A stretch of DNA of 64,000 bases from Rhizobium mongolense USDA 1844 (GTDB taxonomy: Bacteria > Pseudomonadota > Alphaproteobacteria > Rhizobiales > Rhizobiaceae), in assembly GCF_000419765.1 (NCBI RefSeq), contig NZ_ATTQ01000007.1, positions 124,001 through 188,000 on the forward strand, written 5' to 3'. Shown piece by piece: positions 8,159-17,080 of the stretch. The position numbers and the translations under genes were made by a program. The notes under the pieces were generated by a model. The model saw only the letters and a program-made list of their open reading frames with translations. It was not told the DNA's origin and did no database searches. Every line of letters starts with the position of its first letter. The stretch's first letter is position 1.

Positions 8159-8332
8159 CGCAATACGGCCAAGGCTAAGCTTCCGCAGTCGGCACACAAT
8201 GCGGCCAGTTGCCTGCGTCTGGTACGGGCGCTTGCCGTCGAAACGCACGAGAACTGGCTCGAAGACAACCGCTACATCAACATGGAGGACCTGAAAGAAC
8301 ACAAGGAGATCATGCTCAAAGCAGCCGCATGA
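8159..8332 (+). pseudogene. IS256-family transposase C-terminal remnant
   Basis: After an in-frame stop at 8156-8158 the frame reads RNTAKAKLPQSAHNAASCLR, then LVRALAVETHENWLEDNRYI, NMEDLKEHKEIMLKAAA and TGA at 8330-8332. This matches the end of IS256/mutator-type transposases in rhizobia (conserved VETHENW and NRYINM patterns). Only 57 codons of roughly 400 remain, so it is a dead fragment. The sequence after the stop (about 8333-8392, AATTTTGCAGAACTTGACGC) may be part of the element end. The adjacent kinase gene runs into it from the other side. Confidence 0.6.
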
Positions 8333-8338
8333 CCAGCT

Positions 8339-8953
8339 TCATGACCGCCAATTTTGCAGAACTTGACGCACACAACCACGCACGGGGGAGGGATCCGCCG
8401 GGCTAGCGCCTTGTCGCGCGCCGTCGAGCCTAGCCGGTCCCTTGATCGACCTCTTTGCATTTCGAGAGAATCCGTCGACAATGACGGCGAGCGGCGCAGT
8501 GGCGTCGATCACGACACCACACTTCGGAACATCCTCTTTCGTTGCAAGCAATCGCGCAATCAGCTCCCGTTCGGCGGGTCTTCCGCCAAACTCGTCTACT
8601 GGTCTCCCGGCAAGTTGCCGGTTCAACGTGTCGAGATCGACGTCGAGAACGAAAACCCGGTCAAACAAATCAATAAAGCGGGAGAAATTTCGAGAGCCGC
8701 CGCAGAAGAAGGAGATCGCGTTGCGTTGATCAGCGACCACGGATGTGACTTCGTCTACATCCCAAATGTGGTGTTCGTGCCCCCATGTGACACTGTCCGT
8801 CACGGTCTCGTGGGAAAGCCCGTCCAGCCGTTCACCAGTCTCGGGATCGCCTACATAAGACAAGTCCCGGTCACCGTGGATGACGTGGTAACCGCGCCGC
8901 TGCAGTTCTTCCGCCACCGTGGTTTTGCCGGTGCCGGAAACGCCTTCGATCAA
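8339..8953 (-). CDS. P-loop nucleotide kinase-like protein, damaged at both ends
   Basis: A 204-residue frame whose start as drawn (TTG 8953, MIEGVSGTGKTTVAEEL) lacks the usual residues before the Walker A motif (GVSGTGKT). Upstream in frame is ATG at 8971, then MGVRN, then TAA, then LIEGVSG; so an original 8971 start was probably lost to one nonsense change. Residues 24-170 look like a small adenylate-kinase-like ATPase (HGDRDL, FVLDVDLDTLNRQL). The last 35 residues or so are low-quality run-on sequence into the IS256 remnant, suggesting that the true C-terminus was replaced. Function unknown; likely a degenerate gene. Confidence 0.5.
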   Translation of the reverse strand: MIEGVSGTGKTTVAEELQRRGYHVIHGDRDLSYVGDPETGERLDGLSHETVTDSVTWGHEHHIWDVDEVTSVVADQRNAISFFCGGSRNFSRFIDLFDRVFVLDVDLDTLNRQLAGRPVDEFGGRPAERELIARLLATKEDVPKCGVVIDATAPLAVIVDGFSRNAKRSIKGPARLDGARQGASPADPSPVRGCVRQVLQNWRS

Positions 8954-9181
8954 TTAGTTTCTTACGCCCATTTAGTGCTCGTTGCTCCGTCCCTCACCGC
9001 CGTCGGGTGAGATGGCGCGATTGCCTTAACACCGATTGCCCCCTCTGAAACGCCACGAGCACCCAGACGCGCTAGGGGGCATGAGTGCAGCCGAGGGCCG
9101 CGGAATGTTCGGCACCGCTTTGTCAACTTGTCAGGCAAGTGTGACGGTCCGCCCGGTTGAATTTCGGACGGACGTTTCGTG

Positions 9182-9817
9182 TCAGCCTTGGCGATTGGGC
9201 GACAGCCAGTGGCGGTGAAGTGCCTCCACGTCGCCTTTAGTCAAGATTGGCATCGCCTTCCTCAACTCGGCATCAGACCAATCCCACCACTTCATTTTGA
9301 GTAGCAATTCAATCTTCCTATCCTCGAAACGCTTGCGGATTGGCTTGGCGGGATTGCCTCCAACTATGGTGTACGGTGCGACATCACGTGTCACCACTGC
9401 ACGCGTTCCGAGCACTGCACCATCAGCAACCTTGACACCAGGCATGACGACAACCTCAGAACCGATCCAGACGTCGTTGCCGATCACGGTGTCGCCGCTC
9501 GGCAGGTATCCGTTTTCCGCTCCGCTGAATTCGGGTACCTCTGGCATCCAGAAAAACGGAAACGTGCTGATCCATTCATGACGGTGCCCCTGATTACCCG
9601 CCATAATGAAGGCAGCGCCCGATCCGATTGAGCAGAAGCTCCCGATTACGAGCTTATCGGCTCCCTCGTCGTCCAAAAGGTAGCGGGCGCAATCGTCGAA
9701 GCTGTGGCCATGGTAGTAGCCCGAATAATAGCTGTATCTCCCAACGATTATGTTGGGATTCGTGACCTGCTTGTCGAGCGTAATGCCCTTGAAAGGGCTT
9801 TCAAAATAGTTGTTCAT
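9182..9817 (-). CDS. catB: CatB-type xenobiotic O-acetyltransferase
   Basis: A 211-residue left-handed beta-helix acetyltransferase. The start at 9817 ([18 protein letters not shown]) is chosen because family members begin there; an upstream extension to 9862 has no family support. Hexapeptide repeats run through [35 protein letters not shown] and [12 protein letters not shown], and the catalytic-His region [14 protein letters not shown] (about 77-90) is intact. CatB enzymes transfer acetyl from acetyl-CoA to chloramphenicol; relatives modify virginiamycin or unknown substrates. It is complete and stands alone in the decayed accessory region, which suggests horizontal gain. Resistance is not proven by sequence. 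Confidence 0.75.
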   Translation of the reverse strand: MNNYFESPFKGITLDKQVTNPNIIVGRYSYYSGYYHGHSFDDCARYLLDDEGADKLVIGSFCSIGSGAAFIMAGNQGHRHEWISTFPFFWMPEVPEFSGAENGYLPSGDTVIGNDVWIGSEVVVMPGVKVADGAVLGTRAVVTRDVAPYTIVGGNPAKPIRKRFEDRKIELLLKMKWWDWSDAELRKAMPILTKGDVEALHRHWLSPNRQG

Positions 9818-10059
9818 CGATGTTCTCTCTACAGACCTTCCTGACCGCTTGCGCCATGGCAAACGGATGCAAGGCGAGAAGCCGTTCAGACTCTCGCTAA
9901 GCTCATCGCGTTAGCGCGGGAGCACGATGTAGGGGGTACTCGATGCTTTGATCATGCCGACTTCATATCGCAAAAACAGCTATAAGCCAATGACGGCAGT
10001 TAGCGCTAGTGATCACTCGACCGCTTTCGGCCCAGACCTGGGGAGGCGAGTTAGAATGC

Positions 10060-10250
10060 CTGCCATGGCCGAACCAATCCTCGCGCAAACAAAAAGGATG
10101 AACTCGCCCTTGAAGTCGGCGCACCACAGATCGTTCGGCAGACAGGGATGAGATAGAGCCGTTCCGTCAGCCCGAAAGCGTTGGCGTTTACGGGCATGGG
10201 CGACCGGCCCGGTCGACAAACGCATGCACCGTGCTCTTGGACGGCACAAA
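10060..10250 (-). pseudogene. IS481-family transposase internal fragment
   Basis: On the minus strand one frame reads KSTVHAFVDRAGRP, and a shifted frame then reads ARKRQRFRADGTALS followed by PNDLWCADFKGEF. This order matches the HTH end, basic linker and first-Asp block (LWCADFKGEF) of IS481-type DDE transposases. Similarity ends abruptly after GEF, and a frameshift lies inside the piece. It is in the same orientation as the IS481 tail at 4787-4938, and the two pieces cover different parts of the protein. Confidence 0.6.
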
Positions 10251-10353
10251 ACGTCAACTATCTCTCAGGTCGGCAGATTGATTTTAAAGTGAAATTTGCC
10301 GTACCTATGGGCGTTGCCAATCTGGTCTCTGAATGTCCAATGATGGGGTTAGG

Positions 10354-11112
10354 ATGCCGAAGCAAATCGACGAAGCCTTGCGGATGACCGGCCCCGTCCT
10401 CTCAGGGCGATTTGATGGCTATTCTTTCGCCTTTGCTGCTGGTTCGATCATTCGCGGGGAGGGTACAGAAAACTCCGACATCGATCTGGTGGTCGTGTTC
10501 GAGAAGCTCGATCGTGCATGGAGGGAGTCGTTCGTTGAAAACGGTCTCCCCTTCGAAGCGTTCGTTCATGATCTAGAGACGCTCAATTGGTTCTTTGAGC
10601 GCGACTTGAATTCCGGCCACCCGCTCATTGTTCACATGGTGGCGTCCGGACGGATTATAGGACCGGGCAAGGAGAACGGCCGAGCTTGGCAAAGCCATGC
10701 TGCGCAATTGTTGGAGGACGGTCCACCTGAGCTTGCCGGGCAGGAGCTGGATGCTCTGCGATATCAGATCACCGATTTGTTGGACGATCTTCGCGGTGAA
10801 CGCAGTGGAGCTGAAATCCGCGCGATTGCGTCCCAGCTTTATCAGCCTCTTGCCGATCTAATACTTCTTGGACGCGGCACATGGTCCGGGAAAGGAAAAT
10901 GGATTCCACGCCTTCTGAAGCAGCTCGACAACGAGTTGTTCGAGACGTTCGACTTAGGTTTCAAACGCGCCGCTGAAGGGCGGGCTGAAGAGCTTTACCG
11001 TTTGACCGACGCGGAGCTGGCTCGCAAGGGTGGTCGGTATTTCGATGGAGATCGTCGCGAGGCGCCGCTTGATGCCCGCAAGACAAGTGCCGTACCGGGA
11101 CGTTCCCGCTGA
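10354..11112 (+). CDS. nucleotidyltransferase-domain protein
   Basis: A protein of 252 residues from ATG 10354, which has a GGGG-TTAGG site just upstream; an in-frame ATG at 10333 would add seven. The pol-beta-type nucleotidyltransferase signature AGSIIRGEGTENSDIDLVVV (G-S...D-x-D) lies at about 27-46 and is intact. The rest is helical, like aminoglycoside-adenylyltransferase-type proteins, but I do not see a known resistance family. A HAD-like gene follows 38 bp downstream on the same strand. Substrate unknown. Confidence 0.7.
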   Translation: MPKQIDEALRMTGPVLSGRFDGYSFAFAAGSIIRGEGTENSDIDLVVVFEKLDRAWRESFVENGLPFEAFVHDLETLNWFFERDLNSGHPLIVHMVASGRIIGPGKENGRAWQSHAAQLLEDGPPELAGQELDALRYQITDLLDDLRGERSGAEIRAIASQLYQPLADLILLGRGTWSGKGKWIPRLLKQLDNELFETFDLGFKRAAEGRAEELYRLTDAELARKGGRYFDGDRREAPLDARKTSAVPGRSR

Positions 11113-11150
11113 TTTGCGATGAGCTGGGCTTCGATGCAGGATTTGGGATA

Positions 11151-11801
11151 GTGAAAATCTTCTTTGATGTTGATGGTGTTCTCATCGATGGCTGGCATTC
11201 AGATCCGTCGCTTCGCAAGCCCTGGGACGCGACGATCGAGGCTGATCTCGGCGTTGACCGGGCGGCATTCGGCAATCTCTTCTTTGGAAATGGAGGCGGC
11301 CGTTCGAACTCGCTTATGGCGGAATGCATCACCGGCAAACGCGATCTCGCGGAGGCGCTTGCCGAGATTCTCCCGGAGGTTGGATATCACGGCGATGCGA
11401 AGGACTTCATGAGATATTGGTTCGAAAAGGATTCGAATCTCAACAGTGAGGTCTTTGATCTGGTCGAGAGCATAAGGAGCGGCAGTGATGTCGAACTCTA
11501 CGTGGCAACTGGCCAGGAGCATCACCGGGCGCAATTTCTCTGGAACGAGCTCGGCTTCTCGAAGCTGTTCGACCGTATGTTTTACAGTGCGGAAATTCGA
11601 TACCCGAAGAAGGACATCCGCTTTTTCGAGGCGATCAATTCCCGATTGAGCATCGGCTCTGGCGAGTGCCCGATATTTTTCGACGACCAGCCCGAAATCG
11701 TGGCGGTGGCAAGGCAGGCAGGCTGGGACGCAAATCCGTTCGTTTCCGCGTTAGACATTCGCCAGCTCCCGCGGCTGCGCCATCTTTGGGCATCCGGGTG
11801 A
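11151..11801 (+). CDS. HAD-like hydrolase
   Basis: A 216-residue protein with GTG start. Motif I DVDGVLIDG is at residues 6-14 (nucleophile Asp6, acid Asp8). Motif II is probably VATGQEHH (about 119-126), motif III Lys in RYPKKDIRF, and motif IV FFDDQPE (about 180-186), so the catalytic set is complete. It resembles YihX/haloacid-dehalogenase-type phosphatases acting on small phosphorylated metabolites. It is 38 bp downstream of the nucleotidyltransferase gene, so the two may form an operon. Confidence 0.75.
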   Translation: MKIFFDVDGVLIDGWHSDPSLRKPWDATIEADLGVDRAAFGNLFFGNGGGRSNSLMAECITGKRDLAEALAEILPEVGYHGDAKDFMRYWFEKDSNLNSEVFDLVESIRSGSDVELYVATGQEHHRAQFLWNELGFSKLFDRMFYSAEIRYPKKDIRFFEAINSRLSIGSGECPIFFDDQPEIVAVARQAGWDANPFVSALDIRQLPRLRHLWASG

Positions 11802-11889
11802 TCGCTGGTGGATATGGCCCGCGTTTCCGCCCTGGAATGCGCGCAAACGCTGCTCGCTTCGCAGGGCGGTTGGGCGGAAGGTGGAACCC

Positions 11890-12096
11890 TCAGTGGCTTC
11901 CGGCTTTCTTGCTGGCGAGCAGCATCACATAGTCTTCGGCCGCGTCCGCAAGCGCGAGCGCTACTTCCGCAGGCGTCCAGCCGTGCTGCTGCAAGCGCTT
12001 GATCATTTCGAACATCGCGGCTTCGACTTCCGTCCGGCAGTTCAGAGGATGCTCTGGTCTGCCATTTGCATGCTGAGAACCGTGAATTTCTATCAT
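11890..12096 (-). CDS. small conserved-looking hypothetical protein
   Basis: A 68-residue protein from ATG 12096 (MIEIHGSQHANGRPEHPL). The upstream extension to 12180 looks non-coding in character. The C-terminal half is strongly helical and ordered (EAAMFEMIKRLQQHGW, then TPAEVALALADAAEDYVML). No signal peptide or membrane span. I think I have seen similar small rhizobial proteins but cannot name the family. It lies alone, convergent with the HAD gene. Confidence 0.5.
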   Translation of the reverse strand: MIEIHGSQHANGRPEHPLNCRTEVEAAMFEMIKRLQQHGWTPAEVALALADAAEDYVMLLASKKAGSH

Positions 12097-12301
12097 TCTC
12101 TCTGCCCCCGTGTTTTGGACCCGTGCTATTTCAGGCGCCATTTTAGGCAAAGAGCATGGCATAACTTCACGCTGAAGCAAATGGATGCCTAATCAAGAGT
12201 TAAAGCAGACCGTTGCATGACGTCATTTGACGACATCTCAGCAAGCTGCGCATTGGCGAATTAATGGGCTGGGATGCCACCATGCCCTGTCGCGGCGCCT
12301 T

Positions 12302-12592
12302 TTAGCGGTCATCACCCCAGTCGAAAAAGGGGCGGTAGACGCGCCTTGCAATCATCAGGCTGCGGTCGGGCCGGATGATGTAGGTCTCCTCCACCTCGCG
12401 TCCCCTGTTATCGTAAAATGTGTGCGGGAATGCGGAACCGATCGGTGATTTCGTCAGCTTCGTACGCGGCTGGCCGCTATAGGTGATGCTGCCGGGGATG
12501 GGCTCCAAGCCGGGACCGGAAATGTCGCCTACGGCCGTACATCCTGCGATCAATGCCCCCACGATAAGAATTGCGGCAAACTTGGCTTTCAT
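12302..12592 (-). CDS. small lipoprotein
   Basis: A 96-residue protein with a classic lipoprotein signal: MKAKFAAILIVGALIAGC, with lipobox LIAGC and lipidated Cys18. The mature part (about 78 residues) has no recognised domain; it contains TFYDNRGREVEETYIIRPD and a tryptophan/aspartate-rich end. It should be anchored in the outer or inner membrane facing the periplasm. Single gene, minus strand. Function unknown. Confidence 0.7.
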   Translation of the reverse strand: MKAKFAAILIVGALIAGCTAVGDISGPGLEPIPGSITYSGQPRTKLTKSPIGSAFPHTFYDNRGREVEETYIIRPDRSLMIARRVYRPFFDWGDDR

Positions 12593-12752
12593 CGGAATGC
12601 TCCATGGCGTGGGTCGGCAATGCTATCCTAGATAGGTATGCCCCTCCGCTTTTCCATGGCCGAACGAATGCCGATCCTTCAGTGTACGTTGCCGTTCACG
12701 CGGGTAATTCTCCAACCGTTGTTGTGAGCGATGAGAATGCTCGCTGGCGATA

Positions 12753-12790
12753 AAAAAAGCCGCCGGAGGGCCTCTCCGCCGGCTTTTCCA
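12753..12790 (-). terminator. rho-independent terminator of the aap operon
   Basis: An inverted repeat of 13 bp with one mismatch (AAAAGCCGCCGGA / TCCGCCGGCTTTT), 12754-12787, followed on the minus strand by a T run. It lies about 15 bp downstream of the aapP stop. Confidence 0.8.
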
Positions 12791-12805
12791 AGGCAGTTCT
12801 TTCGC

Positions 12806-13573
12806 TCAATGCAGGATCTGGCTGAGGAAGAGTTTGGTGCGCTCGTGCTGCGGGTTGTCGAAGAATTCGGCGGGCGAATTCTGTTCGACGATCTGGCCCT
12901 GGTCCATGAAGATGACGCGGTTTGCGACCTGACGGGCAAAGCCCATTTCGTGGGTCACGCAGAGCATCGTCATGCCTTCTTCCGCAAGGCCCACCATCGT
13001 ATCCAGCACTTCCTTGATCATTTCCGGATCGAGCGCCGAGGTCGGCTCGTCGAAAAGCATGATCTTCGGGTTCATGCAGAGCGAGCGGGCAATCGCCACG
13101 CGCTGCTGCTGGCCGCCGGAAAGCTGGCCGGGATACTTGTTCGCCTGTTCCGGAATCTTGACGCGCTTCAGGAAGTGCATTGCGACTTCTTCCGCCTGCT
13201 TCTTCGGCATCTTGCGCACCCAGATCGGCGCCAGCGTGCAGTTTTCCAGGATCGTCAGATGCGGGAACAGATTGAAGTGCTGGAACACCATGCCGACTTC
13301 GCGGCGCACTTCGTCGATCTTCTTCAGGTCGTTCGTAAGCTCCGTGCCGTCAACGAGAATGTGACCCTTCTGGTGCTCTTCCAGACGGTTGATGCAGCGG
13401 ATCATTGTCGACTTGCCGGAGCCCGACGGGCCAGCGATGACGATGCGCTCGCCGCGCATGACCTTGAGGTTGATGTCGCGCAGCACGTGAAAATCGCCGT
13501 ACCACTTGTTCATGTTGATGATCTCGACCGCCACATCCGTTGCGGAGACGGTCATTTTCTTGGGTTCAGCCAT
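12806..13573 (-). CDS. aapP: general L-amino acid ABC transporter, ATP-binding protein AapP
   Basis: A 255-residue cytoplasmic ATPase that powers amino-acid import by the Aap system. Walker [10 protein letters not shown] is at 48-56, the Q-loop at about 98, signature LSGGQ at 151-155 and Walker B/D-loop [10 protein letters not shown] at 173-182, with the switch His in CVTHEMGFA. All are intact. It ends at LSQILH, typical of the polar amino-acid (HisP/GlnQ) group. It is the last gene of aapJQMP, 17 bp after aapM, and is followed by a strong terminator. In Rhizobium this transporter takes up a wide range of amino acids and also affects their efflux. Confidence 0.93.
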   Translation of the reverse strand: MAEPKKMTVSATDVAVEIINMNKWYGDFHVLRDINLKVMRGERIVIAGPSGSGKSTMIRCINRLEEHQKGHILVDGTELTNDLKKIDEVRREVGMVFQHFNLFPHLTILENCTLAPIWVRKMPKKQAEEVAMHFLKRVKIPEQANKYPGQLSGGQQQRVAIARSLCMNPKIMLFDEPTSALDPEMIKEVLDTMVGLAEEGMTMLCVTHEMGFARQVANRVIFMDQGQIVEQNSPAEFFDNPQHERTKLFLSQILH

Positions 13574-13589
13574 GTTTATTCCCTCATTC

Positions 13590-14744
13590 TTATCGTTTGT
13601 GGCCGGTGTCGAGGTGGCGTTCCATGAACACGGAATAGCGCGACATGCCGAAGCAGAAGATCCAGAAGACGAAGCCTGCGAAGACGAGGCCCGTCAGCGG
13701 CGTGACAGAGCTTGCCCAATTGGCGTCGGTGAAGTTCAGGCGGACGATACCAAGCAGGTCGAACATGCTGATGATCGAAACGAGCGACGTATCCTTGAAC
13801 ATGCCGATGAACGTGTTGACGATGCCCGGGATGACGAGCTTGATCGCCTGAGGTAGCACGATGAGCCGCATCTTCTGCCAATAGCCAAGGCCGAGTGAGT
13901 CGGCTCCCTCATACTGGCCCTTCGGGATCGCCTGCAGGCCGCCGCGAATGACTTCTGCCATATAGGCGGAGGCGAAGATCGATACGCCGATCACCGCGCG
14001 CATCAGCTTGTCGACATTCCAGCCGGTCGGCAGGAAGAGCGGCAGCATGACGCTTGCCATGAAGAGGACCGTGATCAGCGGTATGCCGCGGATCACTTCG
14101 ATGAAAGTCACGCAGACCATCTTCACGACGGGCATTGTCGATCGCCGGCCAAGCGCAAGCACGATACCGAATGGCAGCGAGACCGCCATGCCGACGAAGG
14201 ACACGACCAGCGTCACGAGCAGGCCGCCCCAGAGCGGTGTCTCGACGATCTCGAGGCCGAAGCCCCCATAGAGCATAAAGAACGAGAAGACCGGCAGCAC
14301 AGCGAAGAGCAGGATCGCGTTCAGGCCCTTGCGCGGCACAGACGGGATCAGCATCGGCACCAGCAAGAGCACGAAAAGGATGCCGACGAGCGTCGGACGC
14401 CAGCGCTCGTCGAGCGGATAGCGGCCGAAAATGAACTGATCGAACTTCGCACTGACGAAGGCCCAGCAGGCGCCGCTCCAGTTCTCTGGTTGCACGCCAC
14501 CCTGCACGGCGGTTGCACAGAAAGTGCGGTCGGTGCCGGTCCACACGGCCTGGATGAACAGCCAGTCGATCATCTGAGGCACGACCCAGGCGAGGGCGGC
14601 GATCGCGAGCACCGTCAGCACGATGTCCCTCGGCGTTGCGAGCAGGTTGCGCCTGACCCAGGCGGCAGCGCCGCGTTCACCGGGCGGCGGCGGTTCCGCC
14701 GCCAATATCGCCGTTCTGACAAAGGAGGTGTTGGAAACGGACAT
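13590..14744 (-). CDS. aapM: general L-amino acid ABC transporter permease AapM
   Basis: A 384-residue inner-membrane permease. Transmembrane segments lie near 38-58, 120-170 and through the C-terminal 200 residues, with the EAA-type cytoplasmic loop ([21 protein letters not shown], about residues 280-300) that docks to AapP. The long insertion before the C-terminal permease domain is typical of AapM-type proteins, which are longer than HisM. It starts one base after the aapQ stop codon, so it is translationally coupled. It forms the channel with AapQ. Confidence 0.92.
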   Translation of the reverse strand: MSVSNTSFVRTAILAAEPPPPGERGAAAWVRRNLLATPRDIVLTVLAIAALAWVVPQMIDWLFIQAVWTGTDRTFCATAVQGGVQPENWSGACWAFVSAKFDQFIFGRYPLDERWRPTLVGILFVLLLVPMLIPSVPRKGLNAILLFAVLPVFSFFMLYGGFGLEIVETPLWGGLLVTLVVSFVGMAVSLPFGIVLALGRRSTMPVVKMVCVTFIEVIRGIPLITVLFMASVMLPLFLPTGWNVDKLMRAVIGVSIFASAYMAEVIRGGLQAIPKGQYEGADSLGLGYWQKMRLIVLPQAIKLVIPGIVNTFIGMFKDTSLVSIISMFDLLGIVRLNFTDANWASSVTPLTGLVFAGFVFWIFCFGMSRYSVFMERHLDTGHKR

Positions 14745-14745
14745 C

Positions 14746-15948
14746 TTATCTCTCCACCAGTGCCATCTTGGCGTTGAACCAGTTCATGAACAGCGACGTG
14801 AGAATACTGAGACTGAGATAAACGACGATCCAGATCAGCACGACTTCGATGGACTGGCCGGTCTGGTTGAGGGTCGTTCCCCCGACGGCGACAAGATCCG
14901 CAAAGCCGATCGCAATGGCCAGCGACGAGTTCTTCGTCAGGTTCAGATACTGGCTCGTCAGCGGCGGAATGATGATGCGGAAGGCCTGGGGCACCACCAC
15001 AAGGCGGGTGATGGAGGAAGCATGCAGCCCAAGGGCGCCTGCCGCCTCCGACTGTCCTTTGGCTACACCGCGAATGCCGGCGCGGACGATCTCGGCGATG
15101 AAGGCTGCCGTATAGAAGGACAGTGCCAGGAAGAGCGACATGAATTCCGGGCCGACGACCGAGCCGCCCGTCAGGTTGAACTTGCCGGCGACCGGGACGT
15201 CGAAGGTCATCGGCAGCCCGGCCAGCAGGAAGGCGAAGATTGGCAGACCGGCGATCAGTGCGATCGAGACCAAGATCGTGTGGAACGGCTGGCCCGTCGC
15301 GGCCTGGCGCTTATGCGCCCAGCGCGCGGTTGCAAAGGCGGCGATGATGCCGACGACAAAGGCGATCAGAACCGCCCACATGCCCGCTTCGAATATCGGC
15401 TTCGGGAAGGCGAGACCACGATTGTTCAGGAACATGCTGAACGGCAGATGCAGGGATTCGCGCGGCTGCGGCAGAACGGCGAGAACGCCTGAGTACCAAA
15501 AGAAGATGACAAGCAGCGGCGGGATGTTGCGGAACACCTCGACATAGACCGTGCACAGCTTGGCAATCAGCCAGTTGTGCGACAATCGCCCGATGCCGAC
15601 GATGAAGCCGATAATCGTTGCGGTGATGATACCGGTAACCGCGACCAGGAGAGTATTCAGGAAGCCGACGACGAGCGCGCGTCCGTAGGTCGAGTCGCTG
15701 GAGTAGGAAATCAGCGACTGACCGACCTCGAAGCCGGCGCGTCCCCTGAGGAAGGCGAAACCAGAGGCCGTATTGCTGCGTGCGAGATTCTCGATCGTGT
15801 TGTCCACAATCCACCAGATCACTCCAGCGATCACGAGGATGGTGAGAACCTGATAAAAGATACCCCGGTATTTGGGATCATACATTGCGGACCGGAAGGT
15901 CCCGCCGGTTTTAGGCAACGGTGTCGTGCCCAGAGCCTCTTGCGTCAT
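14746..15948 (-). CDS. aapQ: general L-amino acid ABC transporter permease AapQ
   Basis: A 400-residue inner-membrane permease with a first membrane segment at about 31-50, others at about 90-115 and 135-165, and the remaining ones from about 190 to the C-terminus. The conserved permease loop is [22 protein letters not shown]. Like AapM it has a periplasmic/linker insertion compared with HisQ. It pairs with AapM as the channel. A stable hairpin lies between it and aapJ, which may let aapJ be expressed at a higher level than the membrane genes. Confidence 0.92.
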   Translation of the reverse strand: MTQEALGTTPLPKTGGTFRSAMYDPKYRGIFYQVLTILVIAGVIWWIVDNTIENLARSNTASGFAFLRGRAGFEVGQSLISYSSDSTYGRALVVGFLNTLLVAVTGIITATIIGFIVGIGRLSHNWLIAKLCTVYVEVFRNIPPLLVIFFWYSGVLAVLPQPRESLHLPFSMFLNNRGLAFPKPIFEAGMWAVLIAFVVGIIAAFATARWAHKRQAATGQPFHTILVSIALIAGLPIFAFLLAGLPMTFDVPVAGKFNLTGGSVVGPEFMSLFLALSFYTAAFIAEIVRAGIRGVAKGQSEAAGALGLHASSITRLVVVPQAFRIIIPPLTSQYLNLTKNSSLAIAIGFADLVAVGGTTLNQTGQSIEVVLIWIVVYLSLSILTSLFMNWFNAKMALVER

Positions 15949-15998
15949 GCCGAGCCAATTCCCCTATGTGCCCGTTTTGGGCTTTCTTCTTGGACGTG

Positions 15999-16022
15999 GG
16001 AAAGGCGGTTGCCCGCCTTTCC
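15999..16022 (-). promoter_or_regulatory. stable hairpin between aapJ and aapQ
   Basis: A perfect 10-bp inverted repeat (GGAAAGGCGG / CCGCCTTTCC) closes a four-base loop. In the aap mRNA the loop reads GCAA, a GNRA tetraloop. There is no T run after it, so it is more likely an mRNA-stabilising or processing hairpin than a terminator. It lies 23 bp past the aapJ stop. Confidence 0.75.
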
Positions 16023-16045
16023 GGTATTTCATTCCAGGCCGGCGA

Positions 16046-17080
16046 TCAGCGGACCGGGGGCGCGTACTGGATGCCGCCCTTGCTCCACAGAGCATTCAGG
16101 CCGCGTTCGATCTTGAGCGGGCTGCCCTGACCGATGTTGCGCTCGAAGACTTCGCCGTAATTGCCGACGCCTTTGATCACATTATACGCCCAATCGTTTG
16201 TGAGTCCGAGGTCGGTGCCGATCTTGCTGTCGGCTTCGGAACCGAGGAAGCGCTTGATGTCCGGGTTCGGCGAGTTCTTCATCTCGTCGACATTGGCCTG
16301 CGTAATGCCGAAGTCTTCAGCATTGACCAGAGCGAAGGCCGTCCAGGAGACGACATCGAACCACTGGTCGTCACCCTGGCGAACGGCCGGGCCAAGCGGT
16401 TCCTTGGAGATGATCTCCGGAAGGATCATGTGCTCGTCGGGGTTCTTGAGCGTCAGACGCAGAGAATAAAGGCCGGACTGGTCGGTCGTGTAAACGTCGC
16501 AACGGCCGGAGTCGTATGCGGCGTTGACTTCCTCGAGCTTTTCGAAAACGACCGGGTTGTACTGAAGGTTGTTGGCCTTGAAGTAGTCGGCGAGGTTGAG
16601 TTCGGTGGTCGTGCCGGCCTGAACGCAGACGGCAGCGCCGGAGAGTTCGAGAGCCGACTTAACGTTCAGGCTCTTGCGAACCATGAAGCCCTGACCGTCG
16701 TAATAGGTGACCGGGCGGAAATTGAAGCCAAGCGCGGTATCGCGGTTGATCGTCCAGGTCGTGTTACGCGACAAGACGTCGACTTCGCCGGACTGCAGGG
16801 CCGGGAAGCGGTCTTTCGCGGAAAGAGGCGTATACTTGACCTTGGTCGGATCGCCGAACACGGCTGAAGCGACCGCCTTGCAGAAATCGACGTCGAAGCC
16901 GGCCCAGTTGCCGGACGCGTCAGGCTGAGCAAAGCCGACGAGGCCGCTGTTGACGCCGCACTGGACGAAACCCTTTGCCTTCACGTCTGCGAGAGTGGCT
17001 GCCGACGCAGCCGAGGCGCCAAGGGCGAAAACTGCTGCGCCGACGGCGGCGGACAGGAGCTTAATCTTCATTTTTCCCAA
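16046..17080 (-). CDS. aapJ: general L-amino acid-binding periplasmic protein AapJ
   Basis: A 344-residue solute-binding protein of the amino-acid ABC family 3. A signal peptide occupies about 1-27 (MGKMKIKLLSAAVGAAVFAL, then GASAASAATL with cleavage after ASA). The mature protein starts KAKGFVQCGVNSGLVGFAQPD and contains the ligand-binding marker GFDVDFCKAVASAVFGDP. Length fits AapJ (about 341), larger than HisJ. It delivers amino acids to AapQM. First gene of the operon; the 359-bp upstream region shared with metC holds its promoter and two palindromes. Confidence 0.93.
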   Translation of the reverse strand: MGKMKIKLLSAAVGAAVFALGASAASAATLADVKAKGFVQCGVNSGLVGFAQPDASGNWAGFDVDFCKAVASAVFGDPTKVKYTPLSAKDRFPALQSGEVDVLSRNTTWTINRDTALGFNFRPVTYYDGQGFMVRKSLNVKSALELSGAAVCVQAGTTTELNLADYFKANNLQYNPVVFEKLEEVNAAYDSGRCDVYTTDQSGLYSLRLTLKNPDEHMILPEIISKEPLGPAVRQGDDQWFDVVSWTAFALVNAEDFGITQANVDEMKNSPNPDIKRFLGSEADSKIGTDLGLTNDWAYNVIKGVGNYGEVFERNIGQGSPLKIERGLNALWSKGGIQYAPPVR

